In this document: positions 34,180-43,780 of the stretch, piece by piece
Layout of the letters: every line of letters starts with the position of its first letter
Position numbering within the stretch: the stretch's first letter is position 1
Translations under genes and position numbers: made by a program
Notes under the pieces: model-generated
Database searches by the model: none
Told to the model about the DNA's origin: nothing
The model's input: the letters and a program-made list of their open reading frames with translations, nothing else
Origin: Bacillus sp. SJS
Lineage (GTDB): Bacteria; Bacillota; Bacilli; Bacillales; Bacillaceae
Assembly: GCF_000732485.2 (NCBI RefSeq)
Contig: NZ_JAQV02000015.1
Location: forward strand, 186,001 to 250,000
Direction of reading: 5' to 3'
Length of the DNA stretch: 64,000 nt

Positions 34180-34264
34180 CTGATTCCGTCCTTTTAACAT
34201 ATGATATCTCTATTATAGAGCGGACGGTACAAAAGAACTAGGTCATCTATTGTTAAAATTATGT

Positions 34265-34293
34265 AAAGGGACCTCCCAATGGAAGGTCCCTTT
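34265..34293 (-). terminator. Hairpin at the end of the wall-polymer cluster
   Basis: AAAGGGACCT pairs with AGGTCCCTTT around a 9-base loop; only a weak T-rich tail follows on the minus strand. Probable operon end. Confidence 0.6.
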
Positions 34294-34297
34294 ACAA

Positions 34298-35671
34298 TCA
34301 GGATGGCTGTTCGTCCAGCCTGTTTTTTCGGTGTTTCGAAATCATCCGGTATAGTAAAAGCAACACATATGGGGTCAGCAGAATAATCAGTACGGATACC
34401 CATAATGTGTTCAGAAGGAAATCAGCAAATCCGCCAATGACGACCCGCGGAATGTTGACCGTAAAGAAAACGAATAAAGCTAGAAACAGCGGGTTTTTTG
34501 GAAGACGGATAAAGATCATATAGACAAGCTGAATGACAAATCCAACATAAATCGTTCCAATGATAACCCCTGCATAGCCGAAGTTTGCATACGCTTCTGC
34601 TGCGAACAGCGTATTCAGCACTCCTGCCGTTCCCTCTTCTACCCGCTGCGGATAGAAGACTTCCATTGCTAATCTCGCTGATCGTATCTGTTCCATATCA
34701 TAGAGTCCGATCAATGATGAAGGAAGGCTTCGTCCATTTAAAAGATCCAAGCGGTCTGTAAACAAATCAAGGTGCAAATAAAACGGAGCGACCTGGGACA
34801 ATAAAATCCGGCCAATCGGTCCCCTGTTATAGGATAGGAAGCTCGATGGATCCGTTACCCCTTGAATGAATACATACATCACTACTAGGAGTACGACTCC
34901 AAGGCCGCCAAGTACAGCTAAACGGAACCAGGTCAGTTTGATGATCTTCAAGTAAATCAATAGCAGGAGCACCATGATCATGTAAAAGAAAATCGGTGCC
35001 TTTGATAAATCGTATACTGACAGGAACAGCGCTCCCCCGGTTGTTAGAGCAAATAAGAAAAACCACCGGTACTGTTTCCGCTGAATAAAATAAATGAAGG
35101 TGATCATCGACAAAATCGGTGCCAGCGCAACTCCAAAGACATTGCGGATAACCGTGCTGCCTTTAAAGTCATGAGAAGCCGTAATTCGAAGCTGAGCAAG
35201 ATTATCAGAACCCTTCAATAGCTCTAACAAAGGGATTGTGTCAATTTTCAGGATCGTATAGCCAATCGCTCCCATTGAAAGCATCGTGAAAAACGCATAC
35301 AGGTAAAACATCTGGTTTCCGTTTTCCTCACGATAGACAGGGGCCTCCATATAGCTCCTGAACTCTTTTTGCCCATCAAAGGATGCAAGCTTGCTCACTA
35401 AGAACATCGTGAGCGGCATGGCAACCATGATGAAGCAGATGAAGAAAAATCCCTGATAGCGGAAATAATCATCGGATAGCAGCTCAATCATATAGTGCTC
35501 ATCAATATTGAGCACAATCAGCAGAGAGCCTATAAAGGTGGAGGCAAGCAGAGAATAATAAAAGGTAATGGATATTAAGTTTGGGGTTAACAGGGACATG
35601 GAGCCTGATACTTTTCTAAACAAGATAAACGATAGAACCAGTACCGCAGCCCAAATCAAGAAATAAACCAT
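34298..35671 (-). CDS. Wzy-type polysaccharide polymerase
   Basis: 457 residues with about eleven hydrophobic helices and one long loop (residues about 240-330), the usual outline of O-antigen/oligosaccharide repeat-unit polymerases. Conserved sequence in this family is low; the call rests on topology and on its place at the end of a cluster with a flippase and a chain-length protein. It would join lipid-linked repeat units on the outer membrane face. Confidence 0.78.
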   Translation of the reverse strand: MVYFLIWAAVLVLSFILFRKVSGSMSLLTPNLISITFYYSLLASTFIGSLLIVLNIDEHYMIELLSDDYFRYQGFFFICFIMVAMPLTMFLVSKLASFDGQKEFRSYMEAPVYREENGNQMFYLYAFFTMLSMGAIGYTILKIDTIPLLELLKGSDNLAQLRITASHDFKGSTVIRNVFGVALAPILSMITFIYFIQRKQYRWFFLFALTTGGALFLSVYDLSKAPIFFYMIMVLLLLIYLKIIKLTWFRLAVLGGLGVVLLVVMYVFIQGVTDPSSFLSYNRGPIGRILLSQVAPFYLHLDLFTDRLDLLNGRSLPSSLIGLYDMEQIRSARLAMEVFYPQRVEEGTAGVLNTLFAAEAYANFGYAGVIIGTIYVGFVIQLVYMIFIRLPKNPLFLALFVFFTVNIPRVVIGGFADFLLNTLWVSVLIILLTPYVLLLLYRMISKHRKNRLDEQPS

Positions 35672-35731
35672 AATACGACCGTAACTCCTTTGTTTAAAAG
35701 ATAAGCGGGCACCACGATGCCCGCTCTAAAT

Positions 35732-36784
35732 TTACTTCTTGAGGTGGTCGACCAAATGCTTTGCACTGTCTCCGTCGCCAAAAGCCGGCTCATAAGCGGA
35801 TGTGTACTCGCTATTGACTGCTTCCAAAATCTTCTCCGTGTCAGAACCAACTAAGATGTTTCCTTTGTTCTGAACCGTTTCAATCCATTCTGTTTCTTCT
35901 CGCAGTGTTACACAAGGGATTTGCAGGAAGTAAGCTTCCTTCTGCACTCCGCCTGAGTCTGTAAGAATTTTCTCTGCTTCGCTTTCAAGACGAAGCATGT
36001 CAAGGTACCCAACCGGCTCAATCACTTTAAGGTTCGGTACGTCCTCAAGATTAATGCCGTAGCCCTCAAGCTTATGCTTTGTACGAGGGTGAATTGGCCA
36101 GACAAGCGTCTTATCAATTTGCTTGAACGCATCCAGAATGTTTTGCATTTTCTCCGGGAAGTCCGTATTCTCTGCACGGTGCAGAGTTACAAGGTGATAG
36201 CCTTTGCTCTCTAAGCTGTGCTGTTCAAGGATTTTGGAATCTGTTGCAAGCTTTTGATTGTACATAACGGCGTCATACATCACATCGCCAACGTTGAAGA
36301 CGTTATGTGTAACATTCTCGTTTTTCAGGTTTTGAATTGCTGTATCTGTCGGGCAGAACAGGTACTCAGATACGTGATCCGTCATGATGCGGTTTACTTC
36401 CTCCGGCATTTTTTTATTGAAAGAGCGAAGCCCCGCTTCAATATGGATAACCGGAATATGCATTTTGGATGCCGCAAGTGCACCAGCTAACGTTGAATTC
36501 GTATCACCGTAAACAAGAACGTAAGCAGGCTCTTCCTTCACTAATACCTCTTCAATTGCCGCTAGCATTTCACCAGTTTGTTTTCCGTGCGAGCTGGAAC
36601 CGACGTTCAGATGATAATCCGGCTTCGGAATATTCAGCTCATCGAAAAAGATGTCTGACATGTTTTTATCATAATGCTGTCCCGTATGGACAATAATTTC
36701 GTCAAAGGATTTGCGAAGCTCTCTGGATACAGGAGCTGCTTTAATAAATTGAGGTCTCGCCCCGATAATTGTTACAACCTTCAA
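35732..36784 (-). CDS. wbpI: UDP-sugar 2-epimerase, WbpI-like (UDP-GlcNAc3NAcA 2-epimerase)
   Basis: 350 residues. IIGARPQFIKAAPVSREL, VYGDTNSTLAGALAA, HIEAGLRSFNKKMPEEVNRI, TLHRAENTD and LTDSGGVQKEAYF are shared by all UDP-HexNAc 2-epimerases. Details fit WbpI better than MnaA: FIKA after GARPQ, PKPDYHLNVG, and CVTLREETEWIETV, which resembles WbpI. With WbpA, B, D and E homologues in the same operon the likely reaction is UDP-GlcNAc3NAcA to UDP-ManNAc3NAcA. A plain UDP-GlcNAc 2-epimerase is the alternative. Its start overlaps the flippase stop by 4 bases. Confidence 0.85.
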   Translation of the reverse strand: MKVVTIIGARPQFIKAAPVSRELRKSFDEIIVHTGQHYDKNMSDIFFDELNIPKPDYHLNVGSSSHGKQTGEMLAAIEEVLVKEEPAYVLVYGDTNSTLAGALAASKMHIPVIHIEAGLRSFNKKMPEEVNRIMTDHVSEYLFCPTDTAIQNLKNENVTHNVFNVGDVMYDAVMYNQKLATDSKILEQHSLESKGYHLVTLHRAENTDFPEKMQNILDAFKQIDKTLVWPIHPRTKHKLEGYGINLEDVPNLKVIEPVGYLDMLRLESEAEKILTDSGGVQKEAYFLQIPCVTLREETEWIETVQNKGNILVGSDTEKILEAVNSEYTSAYEPAFGDGDSAKHLVDHLKK

Positions 36785-38217
36785 GCTGCTTCCTCCGTTC
36801 TTCCCTTTTTACGCAGAGTCAGTAAAACTCCGCCGTTAGTAAGCAAGAAAAATGCCCAAGGCACAAGTACAAGCCAAACGCTTAAGTCTGAGAAATCCAA
36901 TATGTATTGGACCGCTGCAATGGAAAGGATGCTTGTGATGAACATGAAAATCAGTTTGCCTACCGGTGTTGGTACGTGGTAGGTCTTTTGGCTTCTGATG
37001 AAGATGGCAACCGTAGCATATGCATAGGAAATTGTCAGAGCCAGTGCAGCTCCCCACAAGGAGAAAACCGGAATTAACGTTACATTTAGTATTATGCTAA
37101 TAACAGCAGCTATACCAAAATGAAGCGAAATGGGCTTAGTTTCTTTTTTAATAAATAACCCTACTGAGATAATTAAATAGTAGAAGTTTAAAAAAGCTCC
37201 AAGACTAAGTAAAGGGATATAGACACTAGCTGGGTTAAATTCCGGTTTTGCCTGGAAAACGGCAAGGAAGATAGACGGAATAAAAGTAGCAATCCCCATT
37301 AACCCGACCATACCAATGGCAAAAATGATGACGTAAACACTCCCAAAGATGTTCTTTGCCTCCGGTTTGTCTTTAATTGACATAGAGTAGGGCCGCCAAG
37401 CCATCTGGACTCCCGTTGTAAGAAGCGTAATGACTGTCGCAAATTTAAATGCCGCCCCGAATAAGCCAGCCGCATCCTTACCTTCAATATGAATCAGGAA
37501 AAAGCGGTTTGATGATGCAATCAGCCAGAACGCCAGTGAAGCAGGAACCAAAGGAGCTGCATAAATCAAAATTTCCTTGATGATCTCTTTATCAAATCTA
37601 ATGGAAAGCAGCTTTTTAAACTGCGGAAGGAAAAATACAATGATAATTCCTGCTGCAATCAGCCTTCCATACATAATCATGTCAATTTCCTGAGCTGTAA
37701 ATTTGAGAAGGAGATAAGAAAAAAGTGCGACCATTCCAAGTCTTGCAACCGTGGCGATGACAACGCGCCAGGTTAAGAACTCAAATCTAAAATAGGTCAG
37801 GAGCAGGGTAAGAACCGCTTCTAGAACGAGAACTAAAAATGCCAGCTGTACCGTCTTTTCAAATCCTGATGAACCGGCTACAAGTTGAGAGGCCCATCCG
37901 CTGAAAACAAATGTCAGTAAAAATAAGCCAAGGGCTACGCAGAAACGGAAGAGCAGTACATTTCGTACATAATCCATTTTGCGATGAGCATGTTTCTTTT
38001 CGAAAAAGTAAAAAGCCAAGGCAGAGTCTGTTCCAAAAATAATAAAAAACGTCATCAGATTGGTAAAGGAATCAATCGTTTCAAATACTCCAAATTCAGC
38101 TCGACCAAGCATGATGCCGTAAACCGGAGTCATTATGAACGCAATAAGCTTCGTCCCAACATTCATTAAAGCATAAAGGAGGGCATCCCCTCCAAAACGC
38201 TTGAGTTGCTTTAGCAA
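36781..38217 (-). CDS. Wzx-type oligosaccharide flippase
   Basis: 478 residues, about 14 membrane helices, MOP/PST superfamily. N-terminal FGGDALLYALMNVGTKLIAF and ITLLTTGVQMAWRPYSMSIK are typical. It flips undecaprenyl-linked repeat units across the membrane for the Wzy polymerase. One base separates it from the acetyltransferase gene. Confidence 0.9.
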   Translation of the reverse strand: MLKQLKRFGGDALLYALMNVGTKLIAFIMTPVYGIMLGRAEFGVFETIDSFTNLMTFFIIFGTDSALAFYFFEKKHAHRKMDYVRNVLLFRFCVALGLFLLTFVFSGWASQLVAGSSGFEKTVQLAFLVLVLEAVLTLLLTYFRFEFLTWRVVIATVARLGMVALFSYLLLKFTAQEIDMIMYGRLIAAGIIIVFFLPQFKKLLSIRFDKEIIKEILIYAAPLVPASLAFWLIASSNRFFLIHIEGKDAAGLFGAAFKFATVITLLTTGVQMAWRPYSMSIKDKPEAKNIFGSVYVIIFAIGMVGLMGIATFIPSIFLAVFQAKPEFNPASVYIPLLSLGAFLNFYYLIISVGLFIKKETKPISLHFGIAAVISIILNVTLIPVFSLWGAALALTISYAYATVAIFIRSQKTYHVPTPVGKLIFMFITSILSIAAVQYILDFSDLSVWLVLVPWAFFLLTNGGVLLTLRKKGRTEEAA

Positions 38218-38218
38218 G

Positions 38219-38950
38219 TTACAGCAGCTCCCTCTTATCTACCGGTCTGAGGAATTTTGCAGGGAGTCCTTTGACGACGGTTTCGGCTTCTGTGTCTTTG
38301 GTGACTAGAGCGCCGGCTGCGACGAAGGTTTCTTCTGCGACTGTGATGCCTGGCAGGATGATGGAGGCACCGCCTACGCGGGCTCCTTTTTTAACGGTAG
38401 CGCCTTTGATTTTGTCAAAGCGCTCTTCTGTGCGTCCCATGAAGTTGTCATTCGTTGTGGTTACGCATGGTGCGATGAAGACAAAGTCTTCTAGCTCTGT
38501 ATAAGCGGTAATGTATGAGTTCGATTGAATTTTCACACGGCGGCCGATTTTGACGTGGTTTTCAACGGTTACGCCGCGGCCGACGATGCATTCATCTCCG
38601 ATTTCTACATTTTCACGGACACTTGCAAGGTCCGCAACCAGCGTGGAATGGCCAATTTTTGCACCCGCGTAAAGAACTGCGTTGCTTCCGATCGTCACAT
38701 TGTCGCCTAGTTCAAGCGGTGCCATTGCACTTGTTAGTTTGACTGTACTTGTTTTCCCCGGAGTCGGCTGCTTGCCGATTACTGCTCCATCAGCAATGCG
38801 TACGCCGTCTCCAACAACCGTTCCTGCATAAATGGTCACGTGGTTTCCAATGGAAACATTCTTCCCAATCAGAACGCCTTCCTCAATCACATTAAAGTGG
38901 CCAAGTACAACGGAATCATCCAATTTCACCGAGTTGTTGATTACATTCAT
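38219..38950 (-). CDS. wbpD: Hexapeptide-repeat N-acetyltransferase, WbpD-like
   Basis: 243 residues of left-handed beta-helix repeats (VLIGKNVSIGNHVTIYAGTV, VEIGDECIVGRGVTVENHVK). The catalytic-region sequence APCVTTTNDNFMGR and the final VVKGLPAKFLRP match WbpD/WlbB proteins, which acetylate the 3-amino group of UDP-GlcNAc3NA using acetyl-CoA. It acts after the WbpE aminotransferase. Confidence 0.85.
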   Translation of the reverse strand: MNVINNSVKLDDSVVLGHFNVIEEGVLIGKNVSIGNHVTIYAGTVVGDGVRIADGAVIGKQPTPGKTSTVKLTSAMAPLELGDNVTIGSNAVLYAGAKIGHSTLVADLASVRENVEIGDECIVGRGVTVENHVKIGRRVKIQSNSYITAYTELEDFVFIAPCVTTTNDNFMGRTEERFDKIKGATVKKGARVGGASIILPGITVAEETFVAAGALVTKDTEAETVVKGLPAKFLRPVDKRELL

Positions 38951-38966
38951 CGAACAACGCTCCCTC

Positions 38967-40286
38967 TTACAGTTTTGTATAGTTAGCAGGCTTGTTCTCT
39001 ACATGTTTCATCGCATTACGCGTGTCAAATAGGGAACGGCTGTGTTTTCCGATCATTTCATAATCAAATGTGCTGTGATCTGTTGTCAGAAGAACCAGAT
39101 CAGATTCTTCAAGCAAGCCTTCCGTCATTGGAACCGTTTCTACTACTCCCCCGCGAAGCTTGAAAGAAGTAACGAATGGATCCACCACTCTTACATCAGC
39201 ACCCTCTTCAAATAGGGAGTCTAGGATGTGAAGAACTGGAGATTCACGAACATCGTCGATATCTTTTTTGTATGCTACACCAAGAACGGTTATTTTTGCA
39301 CCGCGCATAGCTTTTCCATCTCTGTTCAATAGACGCATGCTGCGCTCTACTACGTGCTCAGGCATTGCGTTGTTGATCTCGCCTGCAAGCTCGATTAGAC
39401 GAGTGTGGTAATTATATTCACGTGCTTTCCAAGTCAGGTAGAATGGATCGATTGGAATACAGTGTCCGCCAAGACCAGGTCCCGGATAGAATGCCATAAA
39501 TCCGTAAGGCTTCGTTTTTGCTGCATCAATCACTTCCCATACATCGATGCCCATACGTTCGCAAAGGATCGCCATTTCATTCGCAAGAGCGATATTGATG
39601 TGGCGGAACGTGTTTTCAAAGATTTTCTCCATTTCAGCAACCGCCGGACTGGAAACTTCAAATACTTCCCCTTCAAGAACGTGACGGTAAAGGGAAGAAG
39701 CCACTTTCGTACAGTTCGCTGTAATTCCGCCAACTACTTTAGGCGTATTTTTCGTTTTGAATTCTTTATTACCCGGATCCACACGCTCTGGAGAATACGC
39801 TACGAAAATATCTTCTCCAATTACATAGCCTTTATTTTCAAAAGCAGGGACAACGATTTCTTCTGTTGTTCCAGGGTACGTTGTTGATTCAAGAACAACA
39901 AGCATTCCTTTATGTGCAAAATTTGCAATTGCGTTAGAAGAGCTTTCTACATAAGAAGTATCCGGCTGCTGATGGTGATCAAGCGGTGTTGGAACACAGA
40001 TTGCCACTGCATCTACATCCTGAATTCTTGAGTAGTCTGTTGTCGCTTCAAGAAGACCGTTTGCAATGATTTCCTTCAGGTCTTCGTTTACAACGTCGCC
40101 GATGTAGTTGTTACCGTCGTTTACCATGTCAACGCGGGATTGCTGTACATCAAAGCCGATTACTTTATAGCCGGCTTTCGCTTTTTCAACCGCAAGCGGA
40201 AGTCCTACATAACCTAATCCAACGACACCAATCGTTGCATTTTTTGATTCTATTTTCGAAAGCAACTCATCAATATGAGCTCCCAT
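38967..40286 (-). CDS. wbpA: UDP-N-acetylglucosamine 6-dehydrogenase, WbpA-like
   Basis: 439 residues. NAD-binding motif GVVGLGYVGLPLAVEKAKAG, the AYSPERVDPGN block, and the catalytic Cys in GPGLGGHCIPIDPFYLTWKA. Length and the VEVGNxF-equivalent region fit the WbpA/WbpO/VipA group, which oxidises UDP-GlcNAc to UDP-GlcNAcA. First enzyme of the diacetamido-uronic acid pathway. Confidence 0.9.
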   Translation of the reverse strand: MGAHIDELLSKIESKNATIGVVGLGYVGLPLAVEKAKAGYKVIGFDVQQSRVDMVNDGNNYIGDVVNEDLKEIIANGLLEATTDYSRIQDVDAVAICVPTPLDHHQQPDTSYVESSSNAIANFAHKGMLVVLESTTYPGTTEEIVVPAFENKGYVIGEDIFVAYSPERVDPGNKEFKTKNTPKVVGGITANCTKVASSLYRHVLEGEVFEVSSPAVAEMEKIFENTFRHINIALANEMAILCERMGIDVWEVIDAAKTKPYGFMAFYPGPGLGGHCIPIDPFYLTWKAREYNYHTRLIELAGEINNAMPEHVVERSMRLLNRDGKAMRGAKITVLGVAYKKDIDDVRESPVLHILDSLFEEGADVRVVDPFVTSFKLRGGVVETVPMTEGLLEESDLVLLTTDHSTFDYEMIGKHSRSLFDTRNAMKHVENKPANYTKL

Positions 40287-40316
40287 AGTCGTTCATCTCC
40301 TTAGAATATCTCACTC

Positions 40317-41348
40317 TTATTTCGTTACTGCTGGTTTTGAAAGAAACACTTTTTTGCCTGTTTCGGCAGACTCTAAAATCGCATTGATCAGCTGAATCGG
40401 AGCATGTCCGTCAAGACCTGTGACGATTGGGTCACGGTCTTCCTTAACCGCTGCCGCCATATCCTCTATGATCCACTGATGTCCAGGCTTACCGAACGGA
40501 TCCGCTTCAATTTCCTTCATAGCGGATTCACGGTCTTCATCCGTTTCCCCTTCAAAATCCCACGTCTCAATAAAGTTCGCATTGCGTCCGCTGATTTTGG
40601 CGCTGCCTGTCTCTCCAAATATCGCCAATGATTCTTCAAGGTTCTTCGGATAAATCGTTGTAGCTGCTTCAATGACTCCAAGAGCTCCAGATTCAAACTC
40701 TACCACACTGACAGCCAAGTCTTCGGTTTCGATTTTACGGAAACGTGTAGTCGCCATAGCCTGTACACTTTTCACAGGTCCCATGAACCATAGAAGCAAA
40801 TCGAGATTATGAATCGCCTGGTTCATCAGAACGCCGCCGTCAAATTTCTTTGTACCGCGCCATGGAGCCTGATCATAATACTCTTGACCGCGGTTCCATC
40901 TTACGGTTGCGTTGGCATGGCTGAATTTCCCGAACTTGCCGGCATCCATTTGCTCGCGGAGCTTGCGGATGGCCGGACGGAAACGGTTAGGATGGACAAC
41001 GGAAAGCTTCACACCGTTTTTCGCTGCCGCTTCCATGATTTTCTCGCTGTCATCATCTTTTAGCGCCATCGGCTTTTCAACGACAATATGCTTCCCGTAA
41101 GACGCCACAAGGGACGCAAGCGGCTCATGCAGTCCGGATGGAGTACAGATGTTCACGACATCCAGGCCTTCCTGCTCCTTCAGCATTTGCTCAAGATCGG
41201 TATACGTGTTGACTTTGCCTTCGTATTCAGCAAGGCGATCCGGATTTGTATCACAAACCGCAATCAGGTTTGCCCCGGCTGCATCCTCAATCGCCTGGAT
41301 GTGTTTTTTCGCAATGAAACCCATTCCTACTACTGCAAAATTAACCAT
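40317..41348 (-). CDS. wbpB: UDP-GlcNAcA 3-dehydrogenase, WbpB-like (Gfo/Idh/MocA)
   Basis: 343 residues from the ATG at 41348 (AAGGAG and GCGGAG in front). Rossmann start VNFAVVGMGFIAKKHIQAIE, the EKPMALKDDD motif with the catalytic Lys, and GGVLMNQAIHNLDLLLWFMG with the His of the family. With the WbpE homologue it should oxidise UDP-GlcNAcA at C3 for transamination. Overlaps the chain-length gene by 8 bases. Confidence 0.88.
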   Translation of the reverse strand: MVNFAVVGMGFIAKKHIQAIEDAAGANLIAVCDTNPDRLAEYEGKVNTYTDLEQMLKEQEGLDVVNICTPSGLHEPLASLVASYGKHIVVEKPMALKDDDSEKIMEAAAKNGVKLSVVHPNRFRPAIRKLREQMDAGKFGKFSHANATVRWNRGQEYYDQAPWRGTKKFDGGVLMNQAIHNLDLLLWFMGPVKSVQAMATTRFRKIETEDLAVSVVEFESGALGVIEAATTIYPKNLEESLAIFGETGSAKISGRNANFIETWDFEGETDEDRESAMKEIEADPFGKPGHQWIIEDMAAAVKEDRDPIVTGLDGHAPIQLINAILESAETGKKVFLSKPAVTK

Positions 41349-42078
41349 GAATCTCCGCTCTCCTTGCATCACCTATATATTTCGCCAGCATCAGGCCAAG
41401 CAATGTTAAGAACAAGCCCAAAATAAAACCGACGATAGCATTAGCTTTTGCGTTGTTGTCTTGTTTTGCTACTTCTTTGCTGAGCATTTTTGGCTCTTTG
41501 AATAAAAGCAGGTCCGTTTTATTTCCCTCTATTGAATCATCATAATCAGAAATTAATTTTTCTTCTTTTGATACCGCATCTGCCAGAATGGTTAACTCTT
41601 CACTGTTCAGGTTTCCATTGTCAGATTGAATTTTGTCTGACATGACGCTATAAGATTTTTCAACTGATTCCAGTCGTTTTTCATACTTTTTTTGTTTATT
41701 TTCTGTTAATGCATAGCGTTCATTATATTCCTTTAACAATTCAGCATTATATTCTTCCGATGCCTTATTTAAAAGATCCTCTACTGAAGCTTTATCTTTG
41801 CCCTTTACAGAAAACTCCACTTTTGATTGACCTAATACTTCAATTTTAAGCTTATCACCAAATTTTTCTTGATAAACTGATTCAAGAAGCTCTGGATCCG
41901 TTAAATAATCTGATTTCGTAGTAGACGTATAGAAATTCGCTTTTCCTTCATACCCTTTGCTCACCGCAATGGATAATCCATAAGCAAGAATCGCAGCCAC
42001 AACGGGAATTCCAACAATGAGCCATTTCTTTTTCCAAAAATACATTAAGTATTCATAAAGATAGTCACGTTTTTCCAT
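41341..42078 (-). CDS. Wzz/YveK-type chain length determinant
   Basis: 245 residues. Membrane helices at both ends (KKWLIVGIPVVAAILAYGLS and ANAIVGFILGLFLTLLGLML) enclose a coiled-coil extracellular domain (residues about 95-190). Typical of Wzz-like proteins that set polymer length and of modulators of bacterial tyrosine kinases; no kinase gene is present nearby. Confidence 0.85.
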   Translation of the reverse strand: MEKRDYLYEYLMYFWKKKWLIVGIPVVAAILAYGLSIAVSKGYEGKANFYTSTTKSDYLTDPELLESVYQEKFGDKLKIEVLGQSKVEFSVKGKDKASVEDLLNKASEEYNAELLKEYNERYALTENKQKKYEKRLESVEKSYSVMSDKIQSDNGNLNSEELTILADAVSKEEKLISDYDDSIEGNKTDLLLFKEPKMLSKEVAKQDNNAKANAIVGFILGLFLTLLGLMLAKYIGDARRAEIHG

Positions 42079-42130
42079 GCGTTAACTCCTTGTGAGATAG
42101 TAAATGCGGTTAGCCTATACAAACAAACAA

Positions 42131-42165
42131 GCCCCTTTTACCGGTAGGATTTCCCGGCAAAAGGC
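42131..42165 (-). terminator. Stem-loop between the aminotransferase and chain-length genes
   Basis: GCCTTTTGCCGG pairs with CCGGTAAAAGGGGC. The following tail (CTTGTTTGTTTG) is only moderately T-rich, so it may act as a partial terminator or an mRNA processing site within the operon. Confidence 0.5.
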
Positions 42166-42178
42166 GACTTATAGCGTT

Positions 42179-43288
42179 TTAGTTATAAAATTTTTCGATG
42201 CACTCGACTACGTAAGTTTGCTGTTCTTCCGTAAGCTCTGGGAACATTGGAAGGGAAATTGCTTCTCTTGCAGCCTTATCGGACTCAGGGAAGTCTCCTT
42301 CTTTGTAGCCAAGCTCTGCGAATACAGGCTGAACATTCAATGGCAGCGGATAGTAGATCATCGTTGCCACGCCTTGCTCTTTCAAGTACGCTTGAAGCTC
42401 ATCACGGCGGTCAACACGGATTGTGTACTGGTGGAACACGTGATGGCGGTCGCTTACCTCGATTGGTGTAACGACTTTATCCTGAAGCTTGTTCTTAAGA
42501 AGTGCTGTGTAGATATCTGCACGTGCACGGCGCTTTTCGCTCCACTCATTCAAATGAGGGAATTTAACGTTCAATACAGCAGCCTGCATTTCATCAAGAC
42601 GGCTGTTATATCCCAGCACGTGGTGGTAATATTTCGGCTTGCTTCCGTGAACGCGGATGACGCTCATTTTTTCAGCAAGGTCCTCATGCTTTGTTACGAT
42701 CATACCTGCATCGCCGTAAGCACCAAGGTTTTTCGTCGGGAAAAAGCTGTATGTAGCCGTATGGCCATACTCCCCTGTGTGCTTTCCTTTATAAGTGGCA
42801 CCGATTGCCTGAGCTGCATCTTCTACAACAAAAATGCCGTGCTTGTCCGCAATTTCCATAATGCGGTCCATTTCAGCCATTTGTCCGTATAGGTGAACAG
42901 GGATAATCGCTTTTGTTTTAGGAGTGATTTTCTCTTCAATCAGCTCCGGGTTAATATTGAATGTTACCGGATCAATATCAACGAATACAGGCGTTGCTCC
43001 GCAGCGGGCAATGGCTCCAGCTGTTGCGAAGAACGTAAACGGAGTCGTGATTACTTCATCACCAGCCGTTACGCCGCATGCCTGCAAAGAAATATGTATA
43101 GCGTCACTGCCGTTGGCTACGCCTACTGCATATGGTACGTTACTGAATTCAGCTACGTCAGTCTCCAATTTTTTCACATTGCTTCCCAGGATAAAACGTG
43201 TAGATGTCATCACGTCATCCAGTGCTTTCAGCATTTCGTCCCGCAAATTGGAATATTGTTCGGAAAGATCTAACATAGGCACTTTCAT
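42179..43288 (-). CDS. wbpE: UDP-sugar 3-aminotransferase, WbpE-like (DegT/DnrJ/EryC1)
   Basis: 369 residues from the ATG at 43288 (AAGGAG). PLP enzyme: MLDLSEQYSNLRDEMLKALD start, GVANGSDAIHISLQACGV, VVEDAAQAIGA with the PLP Asp, and the Schiff-base Lys in SFFPTKNLGAYGDAGM. In the pathway it places the amino group at C3 of UDP-3-keto-GlcNAcA. First gene of the minus-strand polymer operon. Confidence 0.9.
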   Translation of the reverse strand: MKVPMLDLSEQYSNLRDEMLKALDDVMTSTRFILGSNVKKLETDVAEFSNVPYAVGVANGSDAIHISLQACGVTAGDEVITTPFTFFATAGAIARCGATPVFVDIDPVTFNINPELIEEKITPKTKAIIPVHLYGQMAEMDRIMEIADKHGIFVVEDAAQAIGATYKGKHTGEYGHTATYSFFPTKNLGAYGDAGMIVTKHEDLAEKMSVIRVHGSKPKYYHHVLGYNSRLDEMQAAVLNVKFPHLNEWSEKRRARADIYTALLKNKLQDKVVTPIEVSDRHHVFHQYTIRVDRRDELQAYLKEQGVATMIYYPLPLNVQPVFAELGYKEGDFPESDKAAREAISLPMFPELTEEQQTYVVECIEKFYN

Positions 43289-43780
43289 ACAGTATCTTCT
43301 CCTTAGCATCATCTAATTTTCAGTACCGGAAATCGCTGCTTTAATACCAGCAATCTGGGCGGTCTGTTTTTTTTCATACTTTCTCATTTTAGCATAATGG
43401 AGCAGGTTTTTGTCAGAGAGAGGCGAACGTCATACAATTGTTAAAGCTGTATTATGTTTAACATGACCTTGTTTCATTCTGCTTACTCCTGTCACGCATT
43501 TTTGCCAGCAGAAACGACCTTTTTCTCCCTTTGTCAAATAGATAAATTTCCACCTAGTACACAATATCACATGTGCCTTGAAATTAAAACAGTTCATACC
43601 AGGGTTGAAAACCTTTCCAATGCATTTTTTTCAAATAAATCCAAAGAATTTCAGGGATTATGTTATAATGTGCATGTTTAATAGGAAGAGAATCGATAAA
43701 CTGCAAAAAAATGCAGGAGAAAAATCGACCCTCAGACAACACAGTCTGAAAGGAAACTTCAAAGTGGGAGCGCGTCTAAG
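43289..43780. other. Divergent promoter region of the polymer operon and secA2
   Basis: About 490 bases. For secA2 a TATAAT lies at 43664-43669 with a weak -35, followed by a 100-base leader holding two small hairpins (CTGCA-TGCAG and CAGAC-GTCTG). On the minus strand the leader of the polymer operon contains a C-rich stretch and a short hairpin (CCAG-ATTG-CTGG). Short open frames in this gap lack start signals. Confidence 0.5.
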
